64,000 bases of DNA, from contig VYDH01000016.1 in NCBI GenBank assembly GCA_009843525.1, forward strand, positions 62,001-126,000, given 5' to 3'. The translations under genes were made by a program, and so were the position numbers. Under the pieces are notes generated by a model. It made no database searches, had not been told where the DNA came from, and was given only the letters and a program-made list of their open reading frames with translations. The stretch comes from Acidimicrobiales bacterium (lineage in GTDB: Bacteria > Actinomycetota > Acidimicrobiia > Acidimicrobiales > Poriferisodalaceae). Positions 17,828-26,733 of this stretch are shown piece by piece. The first letter of the stretch is position 1; every line of letters begins with the position of its first letter.

Positions 17828-18621
17828 GCCCGGCGGCGCAGCAGCCGATTTTGGAAACCCGGGGCCTTGGTGTCGACTTCGGCGGGCTCAAGGCCCTCGA
17901 CGGGCTCGACCTGGCGGTCTACCCGGGCGAGATCGTCTCGGTCATCGGCCCGAACGGTGCTGGCAAGACCACGCTGTTCAACGCCATCACGGCCACGGTC
18001 GCCGCCAGCGAGGGCGACATTCTCTTTGAGGGCGAGTCGCTCATCGGTCTCGATCCCAACCGGGTCACCTCCCGCGGCATCGCCCGCACCTTTCAGAACG
18101 TCCGCCTGTTCGCCAACATGACCGTGCTCGAGAACGTGATGGTGTCCCAGCACTGCCGCACCCGCCAGAGCGTGTTCGGGGCGCTGCTGTTCACCAAGGC
18201 GTTCCGCAATGAAGAGGCTGAGATCACCGAGCGGGGCAAGGAGGTGCTGTCGTTCTTCGGCAGCCGGCTGACGGGCTACCGGTTCGATCAGCCCGCCTAC
18301 ACCCTGTCGTATGCCAACCGGCGGCGGCTGGAGATCGCCCGGGCCATGGCCACCCAGCCCAAGCTGATCCTGCTGGATGAACCGGTCGCCGGCATGAACC
18401 CCACTGAGTCGGCCGAGCTGACCGGCCTGATCGGGCGGCTGCGGGACGAGTGGGGCTTCGCCATCGTGGTGATCGAGCACGACATGGAGGTAGTGCGCGA
18501 GGTTTCCGACCGGGTGGTGGTGCTTGACCATGGCGTGAAGATCGCCGAGGGCGACTACGCCGACGTCTCGGCTGACCCGCAGGTCATCGAGGCGTACCTC
18601 GGCCGCGGGGCATCGGTATGA
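17824..18621 (+). CDS. livG: ABC transporter ATP-binding protein, LivG family
   Basis: The 265-residue ATPase has Walker A GPNGAGKTT, the LivG-type insert RTFQNVRLFANMTVLENVMV, the signature region LSYANRRRLEIARAMA (the usual SGGQ is degenerate, as is frequent in LivG), Walker B LILLDEPVAGMNP and the His switch VVIEHDMEVV. ATG 17824 overlaps the livM stop. It powers the LivHM channel together with LivF. Confidence 0.93.
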   Translation: MSPAAQQPILETRGLGVDFGGLKALDGLDLAVYPGEIVSVIGPNGAGKTTLFNAITATVAASEGDILFEGESLIGLDPNRVTSRGIARTFQNVRLFANMTVLENVMVSQHCRTRQSVFGALLFTKAFRNEEAEITERGKEVLSFFGSRLTGYRFDQPAYTLSYANRRRLEIARAMATQPKLILLDEPVAGMNPTESAELTGLIGRLRDEWGFAIVVIEHDMEVVREVSDRVVVLDHGVKIAEGDYADVSADPQVIEAYLGRGASV

Positions 18622-19394
18622 GCAGCAGTGTTGGGCGCATCCCGCTGCTGGAGATGCGCAAGGTGAATGCGCACTACGGGGCGGTGCATGCCCTGCGAGA
18701 CGTCGACCTGTCGATCTACGAGGGCGAGTTGGTGTGCCTGCTGGGCGGCAACGCCAGCGGCAAGTCCACCACGCTCAAGACGCTGCTCGGCATGCTGAAG
18801 CCCACCTCCGGCGAGGTGGTGCTCGACGGTGAGGTCGTGAACGACCGCCCGACCAGCTACCGGGTGGCCCGGGGCATCACGATGGTCCCCGAGAACCGGC
18901 GCTTGTTCAAGCGGCTCACGGTGCGGGAGAACCTGCAGCTCGGTGCCTACCTCCGCAAGGACAGCGACGGCATAGCGGCCGACTTGGAGCGTGTGTATGA
19001 GCTGTTCCCCCGAGTCAAGGAGCGGCTCGGCCAGAAGGCGGGCACGCTGTCGGGCGGCGAGCAGCAGATGGTGGCCATCGGCCGGGCGCTCATGTCCCAG
19101 CCGCGGGTGCTGCTGATGGACGAGCCGTCGATGGGCTTGGCACCCGCGCTGGTGCAGCAGAACTTCGAGCTGATCAGCCAGATTCACGAGGCCGGCATGA
19201 CGGTGTTCATGGTGGAACAGAACGCCAACATGGCGCTCGGCATCGCCGACCGGGGATGGGTGCTGCAGACGGGTCGGGTGGTGCTCGACGACACCGCTGA
19301 GGCTTTGCTGGCGAACCCGGCCCTGCGCACGTCGTACCTGGGCGGCAGCAAGGACAGCGGCGACGCAGCAGAAGGCTCGGGCGAGCCGGGTTAG
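18618..19394 (+). CDS. livF: ABC transporter ATP-binding protein, LivF family
   Basis: The 258-residue ATPase has Walker A GGNASGKSTT (Gly-Asn-Ala-Ser variant), VPENRRLFKRLTVRENL, signature LSGGEQQMVAIGRALM, Walker B VLLMDEPSMGLAP and the His-switch position replaced by Gln in FMVEQNANMAL, as is normal in LivF. It is the last gene of the liv-type operon. Its stop overlaps that of the convergent LLM oxidoreductase within TTAG. Confidence 0.93.
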   Translation: MSSSVGRIPLLEMRKVNAHYGAVHALRDVDLSIYEGELVCLLGGNASGKSTTLKTLLGMLKPTSGEVVLDGEVVNDRPTSYRVARGITMVPENRRLFKRLTVRENLQLGAYLRKDSDGIAADLERVYELFPRVKERLGQKAGTLSGGEQQMVAIGRALMSQPRVLLMDEPSMGLAPALVQQNFELISQIHEAGMTVFMVEQNANMALGIADRGWVLQTGRVVLDDTAEALLANPALRTSYLGGSKDSGDAAEGSGEPG

Positions 19395-20287
19395 TTTTGC
19401 AGCGGCAGGACGGCGTTAGCGACGCCCTCGAGCTCCGCGAACCAATCGTCGGGCTCGCCCACCAGCACGGGCACGAACTTCGACGCGCCCACCTCGATGA
19501 ATCGCTGGATCTGGTCGCGCAAACCGTCCCAGCCGGTCGGGATGATGTCGCCCGGGTCGGCATCGGGCGCCCGCCGTTCGAGGATGGCCTTGTAGCCAGG
19601 GCTGATCTCGCCGTGGGTGTAAGGGATGAGCACGCCGAAGTGCTCGGGGTCGATCCAGCGCTCGTGCTCGTCAGCGGCCTCGTTCACGATCTTCCAGCCG
19701 GCCGCTGCGATGTCGGGAGTGCAGAACGACGGCAGCCACCCGTCGCCGAATCGCCCGCAGCGGCGCAACTCCACTTCCGCCGCACCGCCCAGCCAGATGT
19801 CCATGGGCTTCTGGGCCGGCTTCGGCAGCAGTGACACCTCGTCGTAGTGGTACCAATCGCCATGATGGGTGACGGGCTCGTCCTCCCAGAAGCGCTTCAG
19901 CAGCGGCAGGGCTTCGTTGAACATCTTCGCCCGCTCGCGGCGCTCCACGCCGAAGGCCGCCTGCTCGTGCACATCGGCCACGCCCAGTCCGAATGCGGGC
20001 AGCAGCCGGCCGTCGGACAGGCGGTCGAGGCTGGCCAGTTCCTTGGCCAGCACGGCGAGGTTCCGGCCGGGCAGCACTAGCACCGACATGCCGAACTTCA
20101 TGCGCTTGGTGCGGCCCGCCGCGTACGCGAGGCCCACGATCGGGTCGGGGCATTCGCCGCCGAGCCGTTCGCTCATCCACAGCGAGTCGAAGCCGTTGTC
20201 CTCCAGCGCGTCCACGAACGGGTCGAAGGTGGCGTGGTCGTTGGTGAAGCTGCGCGTGCCCAGCCCGAAGCCGATCCGGATCTTCAT
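19391..20287 (-). CDS. LLM-class (probably F420-dependent) oxidoreductase
   Basis: This 298-residue luciferase-like enzyme starts MKIRIGFGLGTRSF and contains DSLWMSERLGG, MKFGMSVLVLPGRNLAVLAKELASLD and FGLGVADVHEQAAFG. The arrangement is that of actinobacterial F420-dependent dehydrogenases; cofactor and substrate are inferred, not shown. ATG 20287 is fixed by a TAGCGT box 7 bases upstream; the frame continues further upstream without protein features. It ends opposite livF with a four-base overlap. Confidence 0.85.
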   Translation of the reverse strand: MKIRIGFGLGTRSFTNDHATFDPFVDALEDNGFDSLWMSERLGGECPDPIVGLAYAAGRTKRMKFGMSVLVLPGRNLAVLAKELASLDRLSDGRLLPAFGLGVADVHEQAAFGVERRERAKMFNEALPLLKRFWEDEPVTHHGDWYHYDEVSLLPKPAQKPMDIWLGGAAEVELRRCGRFGDGWLPSFCTPDIAAAGWKIVNEAADEHERWIDPEHFGVLIPYTHGEISPGYKAILERRAPDADPGDIIPTGWDGLRDQIQRFIEVGASKFVPVLVGEPDDWFAELEGVANAVLPLQN

Positions 20288-20294
20288 GGGGCCC

Positions 20295-20300
20295 ACGCTA
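20295..20300 (-). promoter_or_regulatory. -10 element of a leaderless promoter (LLM oxidoreductase)
   Basis: On the minus strand TAGCGT is 7 bases before ATG 20287. Confidence 0.6.
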
Positions 20301-20414
20301 GGACACTGCAGCCGCTTCGACCCGGGTGGCGCTCCCGGCGGCGGTCGGCATGAACGGCGTTGCTGTGCACCGTACCCTCGGGCGATACGTGACGGTGCTG
20401 ATGAGAGGGCGTCC

Positions 20415-21209
20415 ATGAACCAGCCAGCAGCGAACGGGCAGATCGATCTGAGCTCGCCATTCCGGCTCGATGGGCAGGTGTGCTTGGTGACCGGTGCATC
20501 GAGCGGCTTCGGGGTCCGCTTCGCCCGGGTGTTCGCGGCGGCGGGCGCCAAGGTGGCCGTGGCCGCCCGGCGGGCCGACCGGCTGGAGGCGCTGGCCGCC
20601 GAGCTGCCCGATGCACTCGCCGTGCGATGCGATGTGGGCGACGACGACGCTTGCCGAGACCTGGTGGCGCAAGTGGTGGACCGCTATGGGAAGGTCGATG
20701 TGCTGGTCAACAACGCCGGCGTGAGCGACGCCATCAACCCCGGCGAGCAGGCCGACGTGGAGAGCTTCCGGCACGTGGTCGACATCAACCTGAACGCGTG
20801 CTTCCTGCTGGCGGGACTGGTCGCCGCCGACATCATCGGCCGGGAGGCCACGGGCAGCATCATCAATGTGGCATCGGTGCACGGGCATGTGGCCTCGGCG
20901 CCCAACCTGCAGCCTGCGTACGCGGCATCCAAGGCGGGCTTGGTGAACCTCACCCGCGACTTGGCTGTGCAATGGGCGACCCGTGGCGTACGGGTCAACG
21001 CGCTGTGCCCTGGCTACTTCGAGACTGAGCTGACGGCGCCGATGTTCGACGACGATCGCTCGATGGCGTGGATCAGCCGGAACGCCCCGATGCGGCGCCC
21101 CGGGCACGAACACGAACTGGACGGGGCGCTGCTGTTTCTGGCCAGCGACGCCAGCAGCTACGTAACCGGCAGTTCGCTCATGGTGGACGGGGGCTGGACC
21201 GCCCGGTGA
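20415..21209 (+). CDS. SDR family oxidoreductase
   Basis: The 264-residue classical short-chain dehydrogenase has the cofactor motif TGASSGFGVRFA, NNAGVSD, the catalytic Ser in INVASVHGHVAS, Tyr/Lys in YAASKAGLVN, and PGYFETEL near the C-terminus. The basic AARRADR after beta-2 suggests NADP(H) preference. The start ATG 20415 has a Shine-Dalgarno GAGAGGG about 5-6 bases upstream. Upstream open frame exists but is antisense to the LLM gene. The substrate is unknown. Confidence 0.9.
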   Translation: MNQPAANGQIDLSSPFRLDGQVCLVTGASSGFGVRFARVFAAAGAKVAVAARRADRLEALAAELPDALAVRCDVGDDDACRDLVAQVVDRYGKVDVLVNNAGVSDAINPGEQADVESFRHVVDINLNACFLLAGLVAADIIGREATGSIINVASVHGHVASAPNLQPAYAASKAGLVNLTRDLAVQWATRGVRVNALCPGYFETELTAPMFDDDRSMAWISRNAPMRRPGHEHELDGALLFLASDASSYVTGSSLMVDGGWTAR

Positions 21210-21255
21210 GTGCCACTCGCTGTCTCGATCCGCATTCCCGGTGCGGGGGAGTTCG

Positions 21256-21843
21256 GTGAGCCGCTCGGTCGCATCACGGCTGCGCGTGGGAGCAGCTGCA
21301 CTGGCCGCAGCGCTCGGCGGCGGCTGGTGGCTGGCGTCGGGCCGCTGGCGTCGAACGTGGCGTGCCGACTCGCTGACCGGAGTGGCCACCCGCGACGGGG
21401 CGTTGCGCCATTTGCATGCCGAGCTGGCGCGCTCGGCACGCACCGGCCGCGTGGTCGGCGTCGCATTCTGTGACATTGATGCCTTCAAGCAGGTGAACGA
21501 TCAGCATGGCCACCTGGCCGGCGACCTGGTGCTGGTCACGGTGGCGCAGTGCCTGCGCGATGCGGTTCGGCCGTCCGATGTGGTGGCCCGAGTCGGCGGT
21601 GACGAGTTCGTAGTGGTGTGCGGCGGTTTGCGCAGCGCGGGCGACATGGAGATCATCACTGAGCGTTTGCAGGCGTCGCTCACCCAAGCGCCTGTGCAGA
21701 ACGAGACTGGCAACCCCCTGGCCGAGATGGGCGTCACCGTGAGCATCGGCAGCGCCACCGGCCGCGGTGGCGACGTGACGCCCGGGGCGCTGTTGCACGC
21801 AGCCGACCGCTCGATGTACCGGCAGAAGGGCTGGCGACCCTAG
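21256..21843 (+). CDS. Membrane-anchored GGDEF diguanylate cyclase
   Basis: The 195-residue protein has one N-terminal hydrophobic segment (residues about 8-25) followed directly by a GGDEF domain: DSLTGVATRDGAL, CDIDAFKQVNDQHGHLAGD, and the intact active-site RVGGDEFVVV. The RPSD sequence five residues before GGDEF is a complete inhibitory I-site (RxxD), so the enzyme probably makes c-di-GMP and is product-inhibited. GTG 21256 is chosen for the purine-rich GGGGGA ending five bases upstream; GTG 21241 is in frame too. No sensory or EAL domain is present. Confidence 0.88.
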   Translation: MSRSVASRLRVGAAALAAALGGGWWLASGRWRRTWRADSLTGVATRDGALRHLHAELARSARTGRVVGVAFCDIDAFKQVNDQHGHLAGDLVLVTVAQCLRDAVRPSDVVARVGGDEFVVVCGGLRSAGDMEIITERLQASLTQAPVQNETGNPLAEMGVTVSIGSATGRGGDVTPGALLHAADRSMYRQKGWRP

Positions 21844-21941
21844 GCGTTCAGCTGCCGCACAGGGCCGTACCACCGGTGTCGTCTTTGCATCGTCGCAAGT
21901 AACGGGCGCCTGCCGAGCCCGATCATCCTCGGTCACCATTC

Positions 21942-24900
21942 GTGTCGCAGCCAAGTGACACACTCACAGCCGTGACTGCGGCGGCAGAACTGAGCGCTGA
22001 CGATCCCCGCTTTGCCGACTTGGCGCGTGAGTTGCTGCATTGGCATGGCACCAGTGCTCACGAGGACAACATCAGGTCCGCTGTACGCAATTTTCTCGTT
22101 GGCACCGAGCTAACCGAGTTCTACGACATTGAGTCAGAAGCCAGCCCCAATCCTCAGCGCATCAAGCGCAGCCGCGTCGACCTGGTGCTGCCGGATGCCT
22201 TCATCGAAGTGAAGACGCGGATCGGGACCGCCGCAGACGCAGCGGCGCCGGCCACTGATCATGTCGCCCAGCTCGATAGTTACCTCAACGCATCCCAAGA
22301 TGTGAACTTGGGGGTGCTTACTGATGGGCGTCACTGGATCCGTCGCTCTACCGGCCAGTCGGAGGTGCCGACTGCGCATCCGTGGGCGTTCACGCTGAGT
22401 GAACCTGACGACGGCGTGGAACTCTACCGATGGCTCAATGAGTACATCTTCAGCGGCCGACGAGCAATGTCGATTGACGCGAACACCGTTGGCAAGGAAT
22501 TCGGCCCCTCCAGCCCGGTGTATGCGACCCACATCGAGCTCATCCGTCGGCTGTTCGAGCGACATGGCGAGGATCGAACCGTTGCGATCAAGTACGACCT
22601 CTGGCAAGAACTCCTGGAAGTTGCCCTCGGAGAGGTAGTCGGAGATGGAGGGACCGAATCGCTGCACAGCCTGTTTGTCCGCCATACGTACCTGGTGACG
22701 ATGATCGGCATGATCACCCAGGCAACGTATGGGGTCGACATCGAGCATCTCTCGGCCCACGACCCGGTGGACTTGCTGGTTGGCAACAAGTTCGCCGCCG
22801 ACACCGGTCTCGTCGGCGTCATCGAGACTGACTTCTTCACATGGCTGGGTGAAGTGGACGGCGGAATCGATGTCGTGCGGGAGATGGCGGCGTGGGCTTC
22901 CTCGTACGACTGGTCGAATGCCGAATTGGGCATGGCTTCGGCCTTGTATCAGAGCGTCATCCCGGCTGCGGAGCGTGAGCAGCTTGGCGAGTACTACACA
23001 CCTGACTGGCTTGCTGACGCCATGGTGCAGCAGGCCGTGACCGACCCACTTGCACAGCGAGTGCTCGACCCAGCGTGTGGCTCTGGGAGCTTTCTCGTCG
23101 CCGCAATCCGGCACCTGCTGGTTGTGGCACAGGCGCGGGCACTGAGTCCTGCGGAGACCTTGGACAGACTGCGCCGCAACGTCATCGGCGTGGACGTGCA
23201 CCCGGTTGCTGTCCATCTCGCACGGTCCGAGTGGGTTCTCGCTTCACGCGATGCCATCGCAGGTGCAGTCGACCGGCCCGACTTCACGCCGCCCGTCTAC
23301 TTGGGGGATTCCCTGCAGCTGCTGACCAGAGGCGACCAACTGCTGGATCGCGCGGAGGTCAGCATCGGAGTGACAGGCGATCCTCTGCGCCGCGAGCTGC
23401 GGTTCCCTCGCTCTCTGATCGAACGCCCCGAGGTATTCGATTCGGCAATGGAGCGCGTAGCTGCTCAGGTTCGAGTTGACGGCGATCCCCGTCAGGCACT
23501 CGTCGATGCAGGGCTACCGGAAACGGAGCGCACGGCGCTGGAGCCAACGCTTGCTCTTCTGGAAGCTCTTCATGCGGAAGGCCGGGACCACATCTGGAGC
23601 TACTACGCGCGCAACGTCGTGCGACCGCTCGTGCTCGCGGAAGAAACGGTTGACGTGGTGATCGGAAACCCACCGTGGATCACGTACAACCAAACCGTGG
23701 ATCGTCTTGGCGAGCGTCTCAAGGCACTCAGCACTGAGTACGGCATTTGGAAGGGCGCCCAGTTCGCCACGAACGCCGATCTTGCTGCCCTGTTCTTCAC
23801 GCGCAGCGCCGACCTGTATCTCGCTCCTGGCGGCGTTTGCGCCATGGTCATGCCGCACTCCGCCCTTGCTCAGGGCCACTACGCAAGATGGCGAACCGGA
23901 CGATGGACCAAACCCGACGCCCCGCTCAACATGAATCTCGCCCATGCGCTTCCGTGGGACTTGGAGACGCTAGATCCGAATGACTTTTTTCCGGTACCTG
24001 CATGTGTGGTGTACGGCAGTCGGGCCGAGTCCGGGAGCGCGCTTCCCTCCGAGGTGGAGCGATGGTTCGGCGAGCCTGGAACTGCCGGAGTCAAAAGAGC
24101 CGTCTCTCGGCTCGCATCCAGCGACGGGTTTCAGTCTCCGTATGCGGGTCGCGTACGCAACGGAGCGACGATCTTTCCCCGGCGACTCTTCTTTGTTGAG
24201 GAAGCACCGCTCGCAGGTCCGGTGACGGCTGCTGGGACAGTCCGTGTCCGACCTCATCGCGAGCTCTTGGGTGACGAGCCGTGGCGGTCCCTCGACCTTG
24301 CCGAGATCGAACCGCACACCGTGGAAGTCGACTATCAGTACCAAGTAGCCCTCGGAGCGAGCATCGCTCCGTATCTCTTCATGCGCACGTTTTCTGCGCT
24401 CTTGCCGATCTCACCAACTGGAGAATTGGTTCGAAAGCAGAGCGATGCATCGCGGATCGACCTCGCTTCACTCTCACCGCGAATGAGGGAGCGCTGGGCC
24501 TATGTCTCCGACATCTGGGAAAGACGTCGAGACCGGTCACTGATGGACCGCCTCGACCACGTGCGTGCCCTGACGGCTCAGTTGAATTGGCGAGCAGACG
24601 TCGAAGCAGATCGAGCAGTGCGACTGGTGTACGCATCTTCGGGCCATCCGACGGCTGCGATCTGCGATGACCCTGATGTCATTGTCGAGAACTCCCTCTA
24701 TTGGGCCGCTACGACGACTCGTGATGAGGCTCTGTACCTGTGCGGCATCATCAACTCGCGCTCCCTGCGCGATCGCGTGGCGCCATACATGCCGCGGGGC
24801 CAGTACGGCGTTCGCCATCTGCACACACACCTCTGGAAATTGCCGATTCCACCCTTCGACCAGGGTGAAGTTGCGCACGTTGACTTGGCGAACGCCGCCG

Positions 24901-25070
24901 CGAGCGCGGCCGTCGGCGTCGAGAGTCGAATTGCTGCCGAGTGCGAGCGTCGCGGCGTCGAGTCGCTGACGACTCAAACTGCGCGCAGGATCGCTCGGGA
25001 GTGGCTGGCGACGTCCGACGACGGAATCGTCGTTGAGAGCGCCGCTGGTCGCGTGCTCAATGCCGAATAG
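21942..25070 (+). CDS. Single-chain restriction-methylation enzyme (type IIG-like, Eco57I-type methylase)
   Basis: The 1042-residue protein combines an N-terminal PD-(D/E)xK nuclease signature (Asp80 in RVDLVLPD, then Glu89-Val-Lys91), a helical region, and a gamma-class N6-adenine methyltransferase core: GEYYTPDWLADAM (about 349-361), SAM motif I LDPACGSGSFL (375-385) and catalytic motif IV NPPW (576-579). The remaining 400 residues probably hold the target-recognition domain. Such enzymes methylate and cut from one chain, so no partner is needed and none is seen. Its base composition looks less GC-rich than the neighbours, consistent with transfer. The start is uncertain: GTG 21942 has no clear ribosome-binding site or -10 box; GTG 21972 is an alternative. 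Confidence 0.82.
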   Translation: MSQPSDTLTAVTAAAELSADDPRFADLARELLHWHGTSAHEDNIRSAVRNFLVGTELTEFYDIESEASPNPQRIKRSRVDLVLPDAFIEVKTRIGTAADAAAPATDHVAQLDSYLNASQDVNLGVLTDGRHWIRRSTGQSEVPTAHPWAFTLSEPDDGVELYRWLNEYIFSGRRAMSIDANTVGKEFGPSSPVYATHIELIRRLFERHGEDRTVAIKYDLWQELLEVALGEVVGDGGTESLHSLFVRHTYLVTMIGMITQATYGVDIEHLSAHDPVDLLVGNKFAADTGLVGVIETDFFTWLGEVDGGIDVVREMAAWASSYDWSNAELGMASALYQSVIPAAEREQLGEYYTPDWLADAMVQQAVTDPLAQRVLDPACGSGSFLVAAIRHLLVVAQARALSPAETLDRLRRNVIGVDVHPVAVHLARSEWVLASRDAIAGAVDRPDFTPPVYLGDSLQLLTRGDQLLDRAEVSIGVTGDPLRRELRFPRSLIERPEVFDSAMERVAAQVRVDGDPRQALVDAGLPETERTALEPTLALLEALHAEGRDHIWSYYARNVVRPLVLAEETVDVVIGNPPWITYNQTVDRLGERLKALSTEYGIWKGAQFATNADLAALFFTRSADLYLAPGGVCAMVMPHSALAQGHYARWRTGRWTKPDAPLNMNLAHALPWDLETLDPNDFFPVPACVVYGSRAESGSALPSEVERWFGEPGTAGVKRAVSRLASSDGFQSPYAGRVRNGATIFPRRLFFVEEAPLAGPVTAAGTVRVRPHRELLGDEPWRSLDLAEIEPHTVEVDYQYQVALGASIAPYLFMRTFSALLPISPTGELVRKQSDASRIDLASLSPRMRERWAYVSDIWERRRDRSLMDRLDHVRALTAQLNWRADVEADRAVRLVYASSGHPTAAICDDPDVIVENSLYWAATTTRDEALYLCGIINSRSLRDRVAPYMPRGQYGVRHLHTHLWKLPIPPFDQGEVAHVDLANAAASAAVGVESRIAAECERRGVESLTTQTARRIAREWLATSDDGIVVESAAGRVLNAE

Positions 25071-25320
25071 AGCTCATTGTGGGCTAACTAGCTTGGCACA
25101 ATGCACGCTGGCGAGGCTCAGCATCGCACCGTAGGCAGAATAGTGGGCAAGCTGGTGCCCCTACTGGTCGAACGCCTATCGCGCGGTGACACAGTGGCGA
25201 GCCACAAAGGATCTGTCAGCCTGGGCCTTGAGGCTCATCTGCCAGGTACAGCACTGTGTGCTCGCGCGTGACTTGCGCATGGGGTCGTGGCCGCTCGTAC
25301 AGGCGTCGTGGAAGGTCGCG
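25071..25320. other. Intergenic region after the methylase, no convincing gene
   Basis: These 250 bases between convergent genes are the largest gap in the window. A 42-codon frame (GTG 25143 to TGA) encodes VGKLVPLLVERLSRGD and more, but has no family resemblance or ribosome-binding site. No repeat or attachment site was seen. It may be the scar of an insertion that brought in the methylase. Confidence 0.4.
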
Positions 25321-25812
25321 CTAGCCCGATGCCGGTGTGCCTTCGAAGTTGCCCGGGTCGTCGGCTGTGGGCAGCACCGGGCGTGCCCGCCAGTCCATGG
25401 CCTCTTCGACGCCGTCGATGACGTCCGACCACTCCCCGGCAATCCAGCCTTGGGCCGCGCCGAGCACGCTGGCGTCCTGGGCGAGATGCACGAGGGCGGG
25501 CAGCCGTTCGAGTCCCAGCGATCGAACGAACTCGCGCTCGGGGTCGAGCAGCACGAAATGCTCGTCGGCAAAGCGGCCCAGGAAGCTGCGGGCGCCGTGC
25601 GCATCGCTGCACACCACGAATGCGCAGCGCACGTCGGCTTCCTCGTACACCAGGAACAGGCGCGATGCAGTAGGCAGGATCCAGCCGCTCTGGTGCGTGT
25701 AGGGGTCGATGACGACGCCCATCAGGTTGAACACCACCAGCCATTCGGCCAGCGTGTGGGTGTGGCCGGTGAGCGTCTCGAGCTTGATGTCGGTGGACGG
25801 CGCGTCAAGCAC
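25321..25812 (-). CDS. Redoxin-like thioredoxin-fold protein lacking the active-site Cys
   Basis: The 163-residue protein reads like an AhpC/peroxiredoxin-type thioredoxin fold (VLDAPSTDIKLETLTGHTHTL, VVFNLMGVVIDPYT, AFVVCSDAHGARSFLGRFADEHFVLLDPEREF, LPALVHLAQDASVL). The position after the first strand, where CxxC or the peroxidatic Cys would be, reads PYTHQSG with no Cys. The two Cys present are in the AFVVCSD strand region and RCAF. GTG 25812 is chosen because TAGTTT lies 7 bases upstream; a longer GTG start at 25848 would span the promoter. Function unknown, perhaps a binding rather than redox role. Confidence 0.65.
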   Translation of the reverse strand: MLDAPSTDIKLETLTGHTHTLAEWLVVFNLMGVVIDPYTHQSGWILPTASRLFLVYEEADVRCAFVVCSDAHGARSFLGRFADEHFVLLDPEREFVRSLGLERLPALVHLAQDASVLGAAQGWIAGEWSDVIDGVEEAMDWRARPVLPTADDPGNFEGTPASG

Positions 25813-25819
25813 GGCAGGC

Positions 25820-25825
25820 AAACTA
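25820..25825 (-). promoter_or_regulatory. -10 element of a leaderless promoter (redoxin-like protein)
   Basis: On the minus strand TAGTTT is 7 bases before GTG 25812. Confidence 0.55.
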
Positions 25826-25873
25826 GCGCTCCCGGTGGGCGCGGCCACGGTTCATGCGCCGATGCGCCGGTTG

Positions 25874-26665
25874 TCAGATCGGCGGGCGCAGCAGCTCGGC
25901 GGCAAGGGGGCAGTCAGCCCGCTGCCAGCCGGTGGCCGGTTCGATGCCGCCCGGACCCACGACGTGACTGAACAGACCAATCGGCACGATCTCCTCGTCG
26001 CATTCCCACGGCTCGTCGGCCACGGAGCCCGCGGCGGCCTCGAAGAGCGGCTGCGGCAGTGCACGTCCCTGCCCGACGATGCACCAAACCTCCACGCCCG
26101 ACACGTATCCGACCGCAGCGGCGGCATGGGAACCGCCGGCTGCGATCACAGCTTCGGGACCGGCGGCGGCAGCTTCCACCAGGATCACCTCTGCGGTCGA
26201 GCACGCAGCCGCCAAGCCGGCGAGCGGCACGTCGGTCACCTCGCAGCCTTCGCCGGCAAGTCGCCGGGCCAGTCCGGCTCCCTCGCCGTAGGCGTCGATG
26301 ATGCGCACCTCGATGTCGGCGCGTCGGCCCAGTCCCTCAGCGGCAAGGTCGGGCCAACCCAGCAGGCACACCGTGGCGCCCTCGGGCAGCGCAACGGCGG
26401 CGCGGTCGGCAGTGGCATCGGCTCGCAGCTCGGCAGCGAACTCGTGTGCCGCCCGGTACGGCTGCGACGAGGCGCACACCCGCGCTGCCATCGACCACAG
26501 CGCGCCGGCGATCGGATACTTATCGAGGATGCGACGGCACACCGTGACCAGCTCGAGCGGGTCCGAAGCGAGCGCGCCCAGCGCCGATGCGGCCTCGCGC
26601 ACCAGCAGGTCCTGCGACAGGTCGCCCGCACGCGCCACATAGCGCAGATGCTCCATCGGGTGCAC
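25874..26665 (-). CDS. IF-2B / NagB-fold family protein of unknown substrate
   Basis: The 263-residue protein has a helical N-terminal part and a Rossmann-like C-terminal half resembling the eIF-2B alpha/beta/delta family: VTDVPLAGLAAACSTAEVILVEA, then EAVIAAGGSHAAAAVGY and VWCIVGQGRALP, corresponding to the family's pattern of a ligand site, a conserved Gly-rich loop and a following strand. Bacterial relatives include methylthioribose-1-phosphate and ribose-1,5-bisphosphate isomerases, but the sequence is shorter and diverged, so no reaction is assigned. GTG 26665 follows a TAGCTT box by 6 bases; ATG 26656 is the alternative. Confidence 0.6.
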   Translation of the reverse strand: MHPMEHLRYVARAGDLSQDLLVREAASALGALASDPLELVTVCRRILDKYPIAGALWSMAARVCASSQPYRAAHEFAAELRADATADRAAVALPEGATVCLLGWPDLAAEGLGRRADIEVRIIDAYGEGAGLARRLAGEGCEVTDVPLAGLAAACSTAEVILVEAAAAGPEAVIAAGGSHAAAAVGYVSGVEVWCIVGQGRALPQPLFEAAAGSVADEPWECDEEIVPIGLFSHVVGPGGIEPATGWQRADCPLAAELLRPPI

Positions 26666-26671
26666 GCGCCG

Positions 26672-26677
26672 AAGCTA
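26672..26677 (-). promoter_or_regulatory. -10 element of a leaderless promoter (IF-2B-like protein)
   Basis: On the minus strand TAGCTT is 6 bases before GTG 26665. Confidence 0.55.
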
Positions 26678-26733
26678 TCCCGTGCCGGCGATCTGATTCG
26701 TTGCAGTCCCGGATGGCCGCTGCGCGGCGCTGC

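Noticed and set aside
25143-25271. A 42-codon frame in the gap after the methylase
   Set aside because: No ribosome-binding site, no TANNNT box at the right distance and no recognisable sequence.
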